This document shows positions 1 to 8,677 of a DNA stretch of 64,000 nucleotides, in pieces. Under the pieces are notes generated by a model. That model was not told the DNA's origin. It saw only the letters and a list, made by a program, of their open reading frames with translations, and did not search any database. The stretch comes from JAMXLO01 sp963719805. Lineage in GTDB: Bacteria; Pseudomonadota; Alphaproteobacteria; Acetobacterales; Acetobacteraceae. The stretch covers positions 1,364,001 to 1,428,000 of the forward strand of contig CAVRDF010000008.1 of assembly GCA_963719805.1 (NCBI GenBank), given 5' to 3'. Position numbers and translations under genes: made by a program. Position 1 is the stretch's first letter, and each line of letters begins with the position of its first letter.

Positions 1-127
1 CCATGAGACCGTGCAAGGCGCCGAACACCGCCCGCGGCCTCGGCGCGCCAGGTCGCAGGTGCAACGCCGCAAGCACCGCTCCAAACGTACCGGCAGCCAG
101 CAATGTCAGGAACGAAATCAGCAGCAT
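1..127 (-). CDS. Partial small membrane protein (N-terminus only)
   Basis: A minus-strand reading frame opens with ATG at 127 and runs off the left edge. Its 42 visible residues begin MLLISFLTLLAAGTFGAVLAAL, one strongly hydrophobic segment, followed by a Pro/Arg-rich stretch. This looks like an inner-membrane protein or a signal anchor. An AGGA lies about 14 bases upstream, a rather long spacing. It is transcribed away from the monooxygenase at 302. No family can be named from so short a fragment. Confidence 0.45.
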   Translation of the reverse strand, partial: MLLISFLTLLAAGTFGAVLAALHLRPGAPRPRAVFGALHGLM

Positions 128-301
128 GCGGCATCGATCCTAGCCGAACCCACGCATCATCGCTGCATCATCAGGCCCTGGCCTGAAACTTGTCGGCAAT
201 CGCGTTCCCATGGAAGATGCGATCAAGCGAACGGCGACGGAATTTCCCGTGCGCCTGCTGAAAGGGCCACTTCTGTGCCAACCCATTTGAGCCGCGGCCG
301 C

Positions 302-1906
302 GTGAACAAAGACTTGGACTTCGACGCGATTATCATCGGCGCCGGCATGTCCGGCCTTTATCAGCTGTATCGGTTGCGTGAGCTCGGACTGCATGCACGT
401 GTGTTTGAGGCTGGAACCGGGGTCGGTGGCACCTGGTATTGGAACCGCTATCCCGGCGCGCGGTTCGATTCCGAGAGTTATTCCTATGCTTACTCTTTCT
501 CCCAGGAGCTGCTGGCGGAGTGGAACTGGTCGGAGCATTTTGCCAGCCAGCCGGAAACCCTGCGCTACCTCAACCACGTCGCCGACAAGTTCGACCTGCG
601 GCGCGACATCCAGTTCCGTAGCCGCGTCGCCGCCGCGCACTGGCAGGAGGACGCGCGCCACTGGACCATCATACTGGAGGACGGCAGCCGCCATACCGCA
701 CGTTTCCTGATCACCGCGCTTGGCCCGCTGTCCGCGCCGACAATGCCTCGGATCGAGGGAGTCGAGAGTTTCCAGGGACAGTCCTGCCATACCGCGCGCT
801 GGCCGCATGATCCGGTCAGCTTCGAGGGCAAGCGCGTTGCCGTCATCGGCACCGGGGCAACCGGCGTGCAGACCATACAGGAGGTGGCGAAGACCGCCGG
901 ACACCTCACGGTATTTCAGCGCACGCCGAACTGGTGCGCGCCGCTGCACAACGGGCCGATCTCCGCCGAGGAGATGGCACGCATAAGGGCCAACTATCCG
1001 GAGATGTTCCGCCGCTGCCAGGAAACCTTCCTCTGCTTCCTGCACACACCGGATCCTCGCTACACTTTCGACGTGCCGCCGGAAGAGCGCGAGGCGTTCT
1101 GGGAGAAGCTCTACGCCGACCGTGGCTTCGGCATCTGGCTGGGCAACTTTCGCGACATCCTGGTGGATCGCAAGGCCAACGCGGCGATCTCGGATTTCGT
1201 CGCGCGCAAGATCCGCCAGCGGGTGAAGAACCAGGCAGTGGCCGAAAAACTGATCCCGAAGAACCACGGCTTCGGCACCCGCCGCGTGCCGCTCGAGACC
1301 CGCTACTACGAGGTTTACAATCAGCCCAACGTCGAGCTGGTCGATGTCAACGAGACACCGATCGAGCGCATCACGCCCGCCGGACTCCAGACCAGCGCCC
1401 GTGACTATCAGTTCGACATCATCGTCTATGCCACGGGCTTCGACGCGATCACCGGCAGCTTCGACCGCGTCGACATTCGGGGTGTGGACGGTTTGCGGCT
1501 GAAAGAGAAGTGGCAGGCCGGCCCGCAAACTTACCTCGGCGTCATGGTGGAAAGCTTCCCCAACATGCTGATGCTGATGGGACCGCACACCGCGCTTGGC
1601 AATATCCCGCGCAGCATCGAATACAATGTCGAGTGGGTGACGCGCCTGATGCGCTTCGCACGCGAGCACGAGCTGACCCGCGTCGAAGCGACCGAAGCCG
1701 GGGTCCACGCCTGGACCGAGCACGTGAAGTCACTTGGCGTCGGCCTGCTCTCAAACGAGGTCGACTCCTGGATGACGGGCGTCAATAAGAACGTCGAGGG
1801 CAAGCAGACCCGCATTATCGCGCGCTACAGCGGCAGTGCGCCGGCGTATCGCGAGCGCTGCGACGCGGTTGCCAACGATGAGTTTCGCGAACTGGCACTG
1901 GCCTAA
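302..1906 (+). CDS. Flavin-containing Baeyer-Villiger type monooxygenase
   Basis: Predicted FAD/NADPH enzyme that inserts oxygen next to a ketone, giving an ester or lactone; cytoplasmic. About 534 residues, the usual length for cyclohexanone-monooxygenase-like proteins. Visible motifs: FAD-binding GAGMSG at residues 13-18, GTWYWNRYPGARFD shortly after, the family fingerprint FxGxxxHxxxWP at 157-168 (FQGQSCHTARWP), and the NADPH-binding GTGATG at 183-188. The open frame extends about 100 codons upstream but that part is arginine-rich and unlike the family, so I chose the GTG at 302. It is followed 30 bases later by an LLM oxidoreductase in the same direction, suggesting a shared catabolic role. 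The substrate cannot be told. Confidence 0.9.
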   Translation: MNKDLDFDAIIIGAGMSGLYQLYRLRELGLHARVFEAGTGVGGTWYWNRYPGARFDSESYSYAYSFSQELLAEWNWSEHFASQPETLRYLNHVADKFDLRRDIQFRSRVAAAHWQEDARHWTIILEDGSRHTARFLITALGPLSAPTMPRIEGVESFQGQSCHTARWPHDPVSFEGKRVAVIGTGATGVQTIQEVAKTAGHLTVFQRTPNWCAPLHNGPISAEEMARIRANYPEMFRRCQETFLCFLHTPDPRYTFDVPPEEREAFWEKLYADRGFGIWLGNFRDILVDRKANAAISDFVARKIRQRVKNQAVAEKLIPKNHGFGTRRVPLETRYYEVYNQPNVELVDVNETPIERITPAGLQTSARDYQFDIIVYATGFDAITGSFDRVDIRGVDGLRLKEKWQAGPQTYLGVMVESFPNMLMLMGPHTALGNIPRSIEYNVEWVTRLMRFAREHELTRVEATEAGVHAWTEHVKSLGVGLLSNEVDSWMTGVNKNVEGKQTRIIARYSGSAPAYRERCDAVANDEFRELALA

Positions 1907-1936
1907 GCAGGATAACAACCAACACGGAGTATTCTC

Positions 1937-2782
1937 ATGCATTTCGGCGCATCGATGTTCTTCACGGATTACTCGATGACTTCGGCGGAGCTCGCGCAGG
2001 CGCTGGAATCGCGCGGCTTCGAGTTCGTCTGGGCACCGGAGCATTCGCATATCCCCACGTCGCGGCGCTCGCCGTTTCCCGGCGGCGGCGATCTGCCAAA
2101 GCAGTACTACGACGCGATGGACCCGTTCGTGACGCTCACCGCCGCGGCGATGGCTACCAAGTCGCTGAAAGTCGGCACCGGCGTTTGCTTGGTCAACCAG
2201 CGTGATCCGATCCAGACCGCCAAACTGGTCGCCTCGATCGATCAGGTCACCGGCGGCCGTTTCCTGTTCGGCATCGGCGTCGGCTGGAACGCCGAGGAGA
2301 TGGAGGACCACGGCACCGTGTTCGCCACCCGCGCCAAGCTGGTGCGCGAGCGTGTCGAGGCGATGAAGGCGATCTGGACCAAATCCAAAGCCGAGTATCA
2401 CGGCGAGTTCGTCGATTTCCCGGAGATGATGGCCTGGCCGAAATGCGTGCAGAAGCCGCACGCGCCGGTCATTGTCGGCGGTGCCTTCCCACAGGCGGCA
2501 CGCCGCGCGGTGCGCTACGGCGACGGCTGGATCCCATTGGCCGGCCGCGGCGATATCGTTCCCGCGATCGGCAAATTCCGCGAGATGCTGAAGGAAGCCG
2601 GACGCGATGAAGCCTCCTGCCCCATCACCCTGTTCGGCTGCGCCGACGATGCCGACACGCTGAAGCGCTATCGCGATCTGGGCGTGGTACGCGCCTGCGT
2701 CAGCCTACCGGCGGAAAAGGCCGACAGCGTGCTGCCGACCCTCGACAAATGGGCGGGTCTGATCCGGCAGGTGAACGCGTAA
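1937..2782 (+). CDS. LLM-class (luciferase-like) F420/flavin-dependent oxidoreductase, copy 1
   Basis: TIM-barrel oxidoreductase of the luciferase-like monooxygenase superfamily, 281 residues. Family hallmarks seen: N-terminal MHFGASMFFTDYS, an EHSHIPTSRRSP segment, KVGTGVCLVNQRDPI, the GGRFLFGIGVGWNAEEM motif and the PVIVGG turn near residue 178. These resemble the probable-F420-dependent subgroup, but flavin use instead is equally possible. An ATG with CGGAG upstream supports the start. It sits between the monooxygenase and a second, very similar LLM gene, so the pair looks like a tandem duplication. Role likely redox chemistry in the same catabolic unit; substrate unknown. Confidence 0.88.
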   Translation: MHFGASMFFTDYSMTSAELAQALESRGFEFVWAPEHSHIPTSRRSPFPGGGDLPKQYYDAMDPFVTLTAAAMATKSLKVGTGVCLVNQRDPIQTAKLVASIDQVTGGRFLFGIGVGWNAEEMEDHGTVFATRAKLVRERVEAMKAIWTKSKAEYHGEFVDFPEMMAWPKCVQKPHAPVIVGGAFPQAARRAVRYGDGWIPLAGRGDIVPAIGKFREMLKEAGRDEASCPITLFGCADDADTLKRYRDLGVVRACVSLPAEKADSVLPTLDKWAGLIRQVNA

Positions 2783-2808
2783 GCAAAAAAATGCAACCAG
2801 GGATGCCT

Positions 2809-2851
2809 GCAAATGCACACAGATGAGAAGTGCTTGTCTGCGTGCATTTGC
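2809..2851. repeat. Imperfect inverted repeat between the tandem LLM genes
   Basis: A 15-base arm at 2809-2823 (GCAAATGCACACAGA) pairs with 2837-2851 with one mismatch around a 13-base loop. The right arm is followed by another TGCATCTGCGG-like unit. It lies in the 107-base gap between the two LLM genes. It could fold in the transcript as a processing or stability element, or be a member of a dispersed palindromic repeat family. Confidence 0.55.
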
Positions 2852-2889
2852 GTGCATCTGCGGTTTCAAATCCTTTAGGATCTAACGCC

Positions 2890-3747
2890 ATGCATTTCGG
2901 CGCGTCGATGTTCTTCACCGACTATTCGATGACCTCCGCCGAACTTGCCCGCGAACTTGAGGCGCGCGGCTTCGAGTTGGTCTGGGCCGCGGAGCATTCG
3001 CATATACCAACGTCACGACGCTCGCCGTGGGGCGGCGGCAGCGAGCTGCCGAAGCAGTACCACGACGTGATGGACCCGTTCGTGACGCTTACTGCCGCCG
3101 CGTGTGCGACGAAAACCCTCAACGTCGGTACCGGTGTTTGCCTGGTCAATCAGCGCGACACGATCCAGACCGCAAAGCTGGTGGCCTCGATCGATCAGGT
3201 ATCCGGCGGACGCTTCCTGTTCGGTATCGGCATCGGCTGGAACGCCGAAGAGATGGAAGACCACGGCACGGTATTCGCCACGCGCGCCAAGCTGGTGCGC
3301 GAGCGCGTCGAGGCGATGAAGCTGATCTGGACCAAAAGCAAGGCAGAATACCACGGCGAGCTGGTCGAATTCCCCGAGATGATGGCCTGGCCGAAGCCGG
3401 TGCAGAAGCCACATCCGCCGATCATCGTCGGCGGCGCCTACCCGCAGGCAGCCCGGCGCGCGGTGCGCTATGGCGATGGCTGGATCCCTCTGGCCGGACG
3501 TCCCGATCAATATGGCGACGTGTTCGACTTCGTGCCGAAGTTTCGCGCGATGCTGAAGGAAGCGGGGCGCGATGAGGCGTCATGTCCGGTGACGCTGCTC
3601 AGTGTGCAGGGCGATCTCGATCTGCTGCGGCGCTATCGTGATCTCGGCGTTGCACGTGTCGGCGTCAGCCTGCCAGCGGAAAAAGCCGATACCGTGCTGC
3701 CGACACTGGACAAGTGGGCGGACCTGATCCGCCAGGTGAACAGCTGA
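2890..3747 (+). CDS. LLM-class (luciferase-like) F420/flavin-dependent oxidoreductase, copy 2
   Basis: Paralogue of the preceding gene, 285 residues, nearly co-linear with it. Both begin MHFGASMFFTDYSMTSAEL and share the GIGxGWNAEEMEDHGTVFAT block. Copy 2 carries a short insertion (PDQYGDVFDF) near residue 200. The frame is open 20 codons further upstream, but the conserved start shared with copy 1 fixes ATG at 2890. The substrate-side differences (insertion, and SVQGDLDLLRR against GCADDADTLKR near the C-terminus) suggest diverged specificity. Same predicted fold and cofactor class as copy 1. Confidence 0.88.
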   Translation: MHFGASMFFTDYSMTSAELARELEARGFELVWAAEHSHIPTSRRSPWGGGSELPKQYHDVMDPFVTLTAAACATKTLNVGTGVCLVNQRDTIQTAKLVASIDQVSGGRFLFGIGIGWNAEEMEDHGTVFATRAKLVRERVEAMKLIWTKSKAEYHGELVEFPEMMAWPKPVQKPHPPIIVGGAYPQAARRAVRYGDGWIPLAGRPDQYGDVFDFVPKFRAMLKEAGRDEASCPVTLLSVQGDLDLLRRYRDLGVARVGVSLPAEKADTVLPTLDKWADLIRQVNS

Positions 3748-3761
3748 GAATATTGGAGTGC

Positions 3762-5138
3762 TTAAGTCGTTTCAGCTGCAACCAGTTCGCCCAGCGTGAT
3801 CGGCTTCAGCGGCGCTCGTATCCGATAGTATCCTACTTCCCCAGGCTCCAGCCCGCGCGCATCGGCGATCAGTTCGCTCACCACCGGTCCGCATAGGCGT
3901 CCCTGGCATGGTCCCATGCCTGCGCGCAGCAACGCCTTCGCCTGGTTTGGGCCCAGGCAACCCTGCCCCACCACTGCGCGCACCGCGCCCGCCCTGATTT
4001 CTTCGCAGCGGCACACCATCACGTCATCGGCCGGCCGCAATATCTCCGCGCGAGGCGGATACAGCGCATCCAGCAATCGCCGGACCGACAGATGCGCACC
4101 CCATGCACGCCGATCGGCCGCGGCCTGCGCATCGCGGCGCGCCTCATCGATGCGCGCCAGCCAGCGCAAGGTTTCGGATGCAACAATCCGTCCCGCATGC
4201 TCGGCGGCGCGTGCCCCGCCGATACCCGCCGCATCGCCCGCTATCAACACCCCTGCGACGCTGCTGTTGCCCCACGCATCCAGCACCGGCGCGAAGCAGC
4301 GCTGCAACGCATCCCAGGTGAAAGCGCAGCCGATGGAACGTGGCAGTTGCTGTGCCGGGATCACACCCTCATGCAGCGCGACCAGGTCAGTGTCGATGCG
4401 ATGATTGATACCGCCGCTGCGGAACGTGATCGCGTTGACCGCCTCGTTCCCCTCGATGCGGATATCGCTGACGCCGCGAAACCACGCAACGCCGCTGCGG
4501 CGCAGCGCGGCCAGCAACGCGCGTCCCTTCGCCAGATAACCGCGCCCTTCTTTGCTCGTCACCGCTTCCGGCAGATAGCGCATCGCGCGCCAGCTCGGGC
4601 CACGCACCGCAGTGTCCAATACTGCCGCCGGACGCGCCCCGGCCGCCAGGCATTGCTGCACCAGCAGATATAGCAGCGGCCCAGACCCGGCCACGACGAA
4701 CGGCCCAGCCGCCACAAGCGCGCTCGACTTCAGCATGATCTGCAGCGCGCCCGCCGTCATCACACCCGGCAGTGTCCAGCCGGGCACCGGCACTGGCCGT
4801 TCCATCGCGCCGGTCGCAAGGATCACCGCTGCCGCCTGCACGGCGTGCGAGTGTCCCGCTTCGCTGAACCACACCTCGCGCTGCGGCGTGACCTGCCAGA
4901 CCATGCTGCCCGGCCGGTACGCCGCGCCGCTCGCCCGGAATCGCTGCGCAAGCTGAGCGCCGTACCGGTAATCCGCCCCCAGCGCCGCAAGCTGCGTCGC
5001 GCGCTCGATGTTGCGATAAATCTGGCCGCCAGGCGCCGGCTGTTCATCCAGCAGCAGCACGTTCGCACGCTGCTCCGCCAGCAGCGTCGCTGCGGCCATC
5101 CCCGCCGGACCGGCGCCAATCACCACGGCATCGTGCAT
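3762..5138 (-). CDS. FAD-dependent dehydrogenase, HcnB / opine oxidase subunit A-like
   Basis: Large pyridine-nucleotide-disulfide-type flavoprotein subunit, 458 residues. The N-terminus carries the FAD motif GAGPAGMAAATLLAE at about 7-21, followed by DEQPAPGGQIYR; a second nucleotide fold has GSGPLLYLL. The C-terminal domain shows the BFD-type [2Fe-2S] ligand pattern: CRC in MVCRCEEI, then CQGRLC after about 30 residues. This architecture is that of HcnB and of nopaline/octopine oxidase and D-hydroxyproline dehydrogenase alpha subunits. The frame is open 39 codons upstream, but MHDAVVIGAG is the natural start. It is last in a three-gene minus-strand operon with a 2-base gap to the ferredoxin-like gene. 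Confidence 0.87.
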   Translation of the reverse strand: MHDAVVIGAGPAGMAAATLLAEQRANVLLLDEQPAPGGQIYRNIERATQLAALGADYRYGAQLAQRFRASGAAYRPGSMVWQVTPQREVWFSEAGHSHAVQAAAVILATGAMERPVPVPGWTLPGVMTAGALQIMLKSSALVAAGPFVVAGSGPLLYLLVQQCLAAGARPAAVLDTAVRGPSWRAMRYLPEAVTSKEGRGYLAKGRALLAALRRSGVAWFRGVSDIRIEGNEAVNAITFRSGGINHRIDTDLVALHEGVIPAQQLPRSIGCAFTWDALQRCFAPVLDAWGNSSVAGVLIAGDAAGIGGARAAEHAGRIVASETLRWLARIDEARRDAQAAADRRAWGAHLSVRRLLDALYPPRAEILRPADDVMVCRCEEIRAGAVRAVVGQGCLGPNQAKALLRAGMGPCQGRLCGPVVSELIADARGLEPGEVGYYRIRAPLKPITLGELVAAETT

Positions 5139-5140
5139 GG

Positions 5141-5431
5141 TCACAACACCTCGCGCGCGCCGCGCTGGCGGCGTACCTGCATGCCCTCGCTCACCGGCGT
5201 CAGACACGCCTGCCGATTGCCCACGCCGTCGATCTCCATCAGGCATTCGAAGCACACGCCCATCATGCAGTAAGGCGCGCGCGGCGCCTGCGAGATCGGT
5301 GTCGCGCGCAGCACCGTCTCACCGGCCGCAAGCAGCGCCGCGGCCACGCTGTCGCCCGGCTGTGCCACCACCTCGCGTCCTTCGTAGTGGAAGCGGATCT
5401 CGCCCGCCGGCGCGTCAACCCGCCGGAACAT
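5141..5431 (-). CDS. Small (2Fe-2S)-binding subunit, HcnA-like
   Basis: A 96-residue ferredoxin-fold protein (Fer2_4 type). It shows the plant-type cluster ligands: CMMGVCFEC followed by a fourth Cys in NRQACLTPV. These proteins are the gamma subunit of heterotrimeric cyanide synthase, opine oxidase and D-hydroxyproline dehydrogenases, passing electrons between the two flavin subunits. I chose the ATG at 5431 (MFRRVDAPAG), which overlaps the end of the upstream DAO-type gene by 17 bases, typical of translational coupling. Membrane electron acceptor not visible here. Confidence 0.87.
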   Translation of the reverse strand: MFRRVDAPAGEIRFHYEGREVVAQPGDSVAAALLAAGETVLRATPISQAPRAPYCMMGVCFECLMEIDGVGNRQACLTPVSEGMQVRRQRGAREVL

Positions 5432-6518
5432 CGAATCGCTTGCTGGCAAATGCTGCAAACCGCTCCGGCAGTTCGCCTGCCAAAATCGCCGGCGCCAGCG
5501 CCAGCGCATGCGCGCCCGCCAGCGTCACGCCGCTATGACAGGTCGCCGCGAACGCGCCGGGATAGCGCTCCGACTGCTCGTAGATCGGGAACCCATCCGG
5601 TGACATCACCCGCAACGCCGCCCAGGTACGCACGATCGTCGCATCCTTCAGTGCCGGAAACACCGCGAGGTTGCGCGCGGCGATATCCTGCAACACCGGC
5701 ACGCCGGTGGACGTATCGAACCCCGCATCCTCCTGCGAGTCGCCCAACATCACCGAACCTTCCATCGTCTGGCGTAGCGTATGGCAGGTGTAGTCCAGGA
5801 ACGGCCGCAGCCGTTCCGTGACGATGATCTGCCCGCGCAGCGGTGTGACCGGCATGGACAGTCCGGCCATTGGTGCCAGTTCTCGCGATCCCAGTCCTGC
5901 GGCGATCACCAGCTTCGCCGCGGTGAAGCGTTCGGCACCGGCACGCACCGTGAAGCTGTTTGGTGCCGCGTCGATCGCATCGACCGTGCGTCCCGGCAGA
6001 TAATCCCCGCCAAGCTGCAGCAGCGCCGCATGCAGCGCCCGCAGCAGATACAGCGGATGCGCCTCGCCATCGATCGGACAGAACGAGGCGCCAACAACGC
6101 GATCGCCGAGGCCCGGCACCATGGCCTGTACCCCGGCGCGATCGATCATATGCGTGCCGATATCGCCGCTCTCGTTGTGCATGCGATGCACGAGTGCGGC
6201 TCGCGTTTCAAACTCCTCGTCCGACACGCAGAACACCAGCCCGCCGCGCTGCTTCAGCGCGACATCGACACCGGTCGCGACCGCCATCGCGCTCGCCAAT
6301 TCCGGCCACAGTTCCGCCGACGTGCGCGTCCAATGCGCGTAGGGCGGCATGCCGGCACCCTTGCTCTGGACCCACACCAGCCCGAAATTTCCCCGCGCCG
6401 CGCGGAACGCGATGTCGCCCTCGTCGATCAGCGCGACCGAGGCGCCCTGCCGCGCGGCGCCCCAGGCAATAGCGCCGCCCACCAGTCCGCCACCGATGAC
6501 GATTAGGTCGTAGGCCAT
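5415..6518 (-). CDS. FAD-dependent amine/amino-acid oxidase subunit, HcnC / opine oxidase subunit B-like
   Basis: DAO-family flavoprotein, 367 residues, with the N-terminal FAD motif IVIGGGLVGGAIAWG and the downstream GLVWVQSKGAGMPPYA region seen in HcnC-like proteins. In the family this subunit holds the substrate-oxidising flavin that dehydrogenates a C-N bond of an amino acid, opine or amine. It heads a tight operon with the (2Fe-2S) and BFD-flavoprotein genes, so the product is almost certainly the beta subunit of a heterotrimer. Cyanide synthesis itself is unlikely to be inferable: glycine, opine and hydroxyproline enzymes look alike at this level. Start MAYDLIVIGGG at 6518. Confidence 0.87.
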   Translation of the reverse strand: MAYDLIVIGGGLVGGAIAWGAARQGASVALIDEGDIAFRAARGNFGLVWVQSKGAGMPPYAHWTRTSAELWPELASAMAVATGVDVALKQRGGLVFCVSDEEFETRAALVHRMHNESGDIGTHMIDRAGVQAMVPGLGDRVVGASFCPIDGEAHPLYLLRALHAALLQLGGDYLPGRTVDAIDAAPNSFTVRAGAERFTAAKLVIAAGLGSRELAPMAGLSMPVTPLRGQIIVTERLRPFLDYTCHTLRQTMEGSVMLGDSQEDAGFDTSTGVPVLQDIAARNLAVFPALKDATIVRTWAALRVMSPDGFPIYEQSERYPGAFAATCHSGVTLAGAHALALAPAILAGELPERFAAFASKRFDVPAG

Positions 6519-6583
6519 GCGCTTAGGCTTGCATTGGCGCCGTTGTGGGGTCAAACGGTGCCGCAAATTCTGGAGAAAGGCCG

Positions 6584-6808
6584 ATGTCGGAAACCGTCGA
6601 TGCCTTGCTGCGCGACATGCTGCTCTGGCTGGAGCGCGATGCGCGGCCCTATGGAGAGGTGATGGACGCCTGGCGCACCTCGTGCCCGCGCCTTCCGGTT
6701 TGGGAGGACGCCAACGAGCGCGGCCTCGTCGAACAGGCGCGGCTGAACGGCTGCGCGATGGTGCGGATCACCCCGGCTGGGCGCGATTTCCTGACACATC
6801 GCGGCTGA
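6584..6808 (+). CDS. Small conserved hypothetical protein
   Basis: A 74-residue protein starting MSETVDALLRDMLLWLERD, preceded by a good GGAGAAAGG ribosome site. The pattern (helical N-terminus, then RPYGEVMDAWRTSCPRLPVWEDA and an ending RITPAGRDFLTHRG) resembles small winged-helix-like proteins often annotated only as hypothetical in Alphaproteobacteria. It is divergent from the HcnC-like gene and ends 3 bases before the next dehydrogenase, so it may be co-transcribed with it. Function unknown. Confidence 0.7.
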   Translation: MSETVDALLRDMLLWLERDARPYGEVMDAWRTSCPRLPVWEDANERGLVEQARLNGCAMVRITPAGRDFLTHRG

Positions 6809-6811
6809 GCA

Positions 6812-7788
6812 GTGCGGATCGCCGTCCTCGACGACTGGCACGATACCGTCCGCACGCTTGACTGCTTCGCCCGGCTCGCCGGGCACGACGTCACGATCTT
6901 CAACGACCACGTGCAGGATATTGACACCCTGGCATCGCGCCTGGCGGACATCGAAGCGCTGGTGCTGATCCGCGAGCGCACGCAGATCCGTGCGCCGCTG
7001 ATCGAACGGCTGCCGCATCTCCGCCTGATCAGCCAGCGCAGCGTCTATCCGCATATCGACATCGATGCCTGCACCGAACACGGTGTCATCGTCTCGTCGA
7101 GCCAACATGCGGATACCCCGTCCTACGCCACGGCGGAGATGACCTGGGGCCTGATCCTGGCGGCGATGCGGTCAATCCCGCAGCAAATGGCGGCGTTGCA
7201 GGCGGGACGCTGCAGATCGGCGTCGGCAACACTCTGCGCGGCAAGATCCTCGGCATCTACGGCTATGGCCGTATCGGACGCGTCGTCGCCGGCTATGGCC
7301 GAGCCTTTGGCATGTCGGTTGTGGTGTGGGCACGCGAGACAGCGCGGGCCGCTGCCGTGACAGACGGTTTCGCGGCGGCACCGGACAAGGCGGCGTTCTT
7401 CGCACAAGCCGACGTGCTCTCGCTTCACATGCGCCTGGTCGATGCGACACGCGGCATCGTTACCGCCGATGATCTCGCACGCATGAAACCGGCAGCGTTG
7501 TTGGTGAACACCAGCCGGGCAGGCCTGATCCAACCGGATGCGCTGGCCGCCGCTTTGCGTGCCGGGCGGCCCGGCATGGCCGCGGTGGATGTCTATGAGC
7601 AGGAACCCATAACCGGCGGTCAGCACCCCCTGCTGCACATGCCCAACGTCATCTGCACCCCGCATATCGGCTACGTGACGCGTGAGGAATACGAAGTGCA
7701 GTTCAGCGATATCTTCGGCCAGATCGCCGCCTACGCGGCAGGCAAGCCAATAAACGTGGTCAACCCCGGCGCGCTGAAGCGGGTATAA
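6812..7788 (+). pseudogene. D-2-hydroxyacid dehydrogenase (frame-interrupted)
   Basis: Phosphoglycerate-dehydrogenase-like NAD-dependent 2-hydroxyacid dehydrogenase. The first part (GTG start at 6812, MRIAVLDDWHDTVRTLDCFA) runs to AALQAGR; the rest continues in another frame as QIGVGNTLRGKILGIYGYGR. A single missing G after 7212 explains it: TGCAG where TGGCAG would restore the usual GxW-Q motif. Once joined, the protein is about 325 residues with the GYGRIG NAD motif, VNTSRAGLI and catalytic-region TPHIGYVT. Normal length and no other damage, so either a sequencing slip or a very recent mutation. It probably reduces or oxidises a 2-oxo/2-hydroxy acid related to the amine dehydrogenase next door (inference). 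Confidence 0.8.
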
Positions 7789-7854
7789 CAGGCAACCAAA
7801 GGGTTGCATTTTGCCCCATCGCCGCTAACTTGATCGGCAACCGGGAGGTTGCCC

Positions 7855-8307
7855 ATGCAGGACCGCATTGAAAAGCAGATCGAGCTGAAGGCGCCCGTGG
7901 CGCGGGTCTGGCGCGCGCTCACCGACCACCGCGAATTCGGCGCTTGGTTCCGCGTCGCGCTCGAAGGACCGTTCATCCCAGGCCAACAGGTGCGTGGCCG
8001 CATCACCTGGCCCGGCGCTGAACATCTGGTGATGACCGCGACGGTGCAGCGCATGCAGCCCCAGCAGCTGTTCTCTTTCACCTGGCACCCGTACGCGATC
8101 GACCCAAACGTGGATTACTCGGCCGAGCCGGCGACACTGGTGGAATTCACCTTGCAGGAAATTCCAGGCGGCACTCGGCTCACTGTTGTCGAAAGCGGCT
8201 TCGCCGCATTGCCGGCGCACCGCCGCGACGAGGCGTTCCGCATGAACGATCAAGGCTGGTCGATCCAGCTACAGAACATCGCAACCTTCCTTGGCCAGAC
8301 GCCATAG
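7855..8307 (+). CDS. SRPBCC (AHSA1-type) domain protein
   Basis: 150-residue START-like fold protein of the AHSA1/activator-of-Hsp90 homologue group. Hallmarks: IEKQIELKAPVARVWRALTDH at the N-terminus, FGAWFRVALEGPF, and the C-terminal NDQGWSIQLQNIATFL. Start chosen at ATG 7855 with GGGAGG about 8 bases upstream. These small hydrophobic-ligand-binding proteins are usually paired with an ArsR regulator, as here, where the regulator overlaps its 3' end by 17 bases. Ligand unknown. Confidence 0.85.
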   Translation: MQDRIEKQIELKAPVARVWRALTDHREFGAWFRVALEGPFIPGQQVRGRITWPGAEHLVMTATVQRMQPQQLFSFTWHPYAIDPNVDYSAEPATLVEFTLQEIPGGTRLTVVESGFAALPAHRRDEAFRMNDQGWSIQLQNIATFLGQTP

Positions 8308-8632
8308 CGCGCGCGCCGCGCGGATCGAGCCCTCGGTGGTATTCGCGGCACTCGGCGACACCACCCGGCTCTCGCTGGTCCGCCGCCTGAGCAACGGCGC
8401 GCCGCTGTCAATCGTCAACCTCACCGACGGTTCGGCGTTGACCCGCCAGGCAGTCACCAAGCACTTGCGCGTCCTGCAGGACGCCGGCCTGGTCGCGATG
8501 CACCGGTCCGGACGGGAAAGCCTGTACCGGTTGCAGCCCGCGCGCATCGCCGGCGTGCGGGCCTATCTCGACGGCATCTCGCGGCATTGGGATGATGCGC
8601 TGGCACGCCTCAGGTCGCTGGTCGAGGAGTGA
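8291..8632 (+). CDS. ArsR-family winged-helix regulator
   Basis: 113-residue DNA-binding protein with the ArsR core: VFAALGDTTRLSLVRRLSNG, then recognition helix LTRQAVTKHLRVLQDAGLV and wing RSGRESLYRL. No metal-binding Cys cluster is visible, so it is the non-metal, SRPBCC-linked subgroup. The start at TTG 8291 gives coupling with the SRPBCC gene; a GTG at 8336 is an alternative. It presumably autoregulates this two-gene unit. Confidence 0.83.
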   Translation: MARRHSARAARIEPSVVFAALGDTTRLSLVRRLSNGAPLSIVNLTDGSALTRQAVTKHLRVLQDAGLVAMHRSGRESLYRLQPARIAGVRAYLDGISRHWDDALARLRSLVEE

Positions 8633-8677
8633 TTTCGGCAGCCACTGGACCTCCCCCAACGCCTCGCGCAGTGTTCC

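Noticed and set aside
140..1723. 527-residue minus-strand open frame
   Set aside because: Antisense shadow of the flavin monooxygenase; His/Arg/Val-rich with no motif, while the plus strand has all BVMO signatures.
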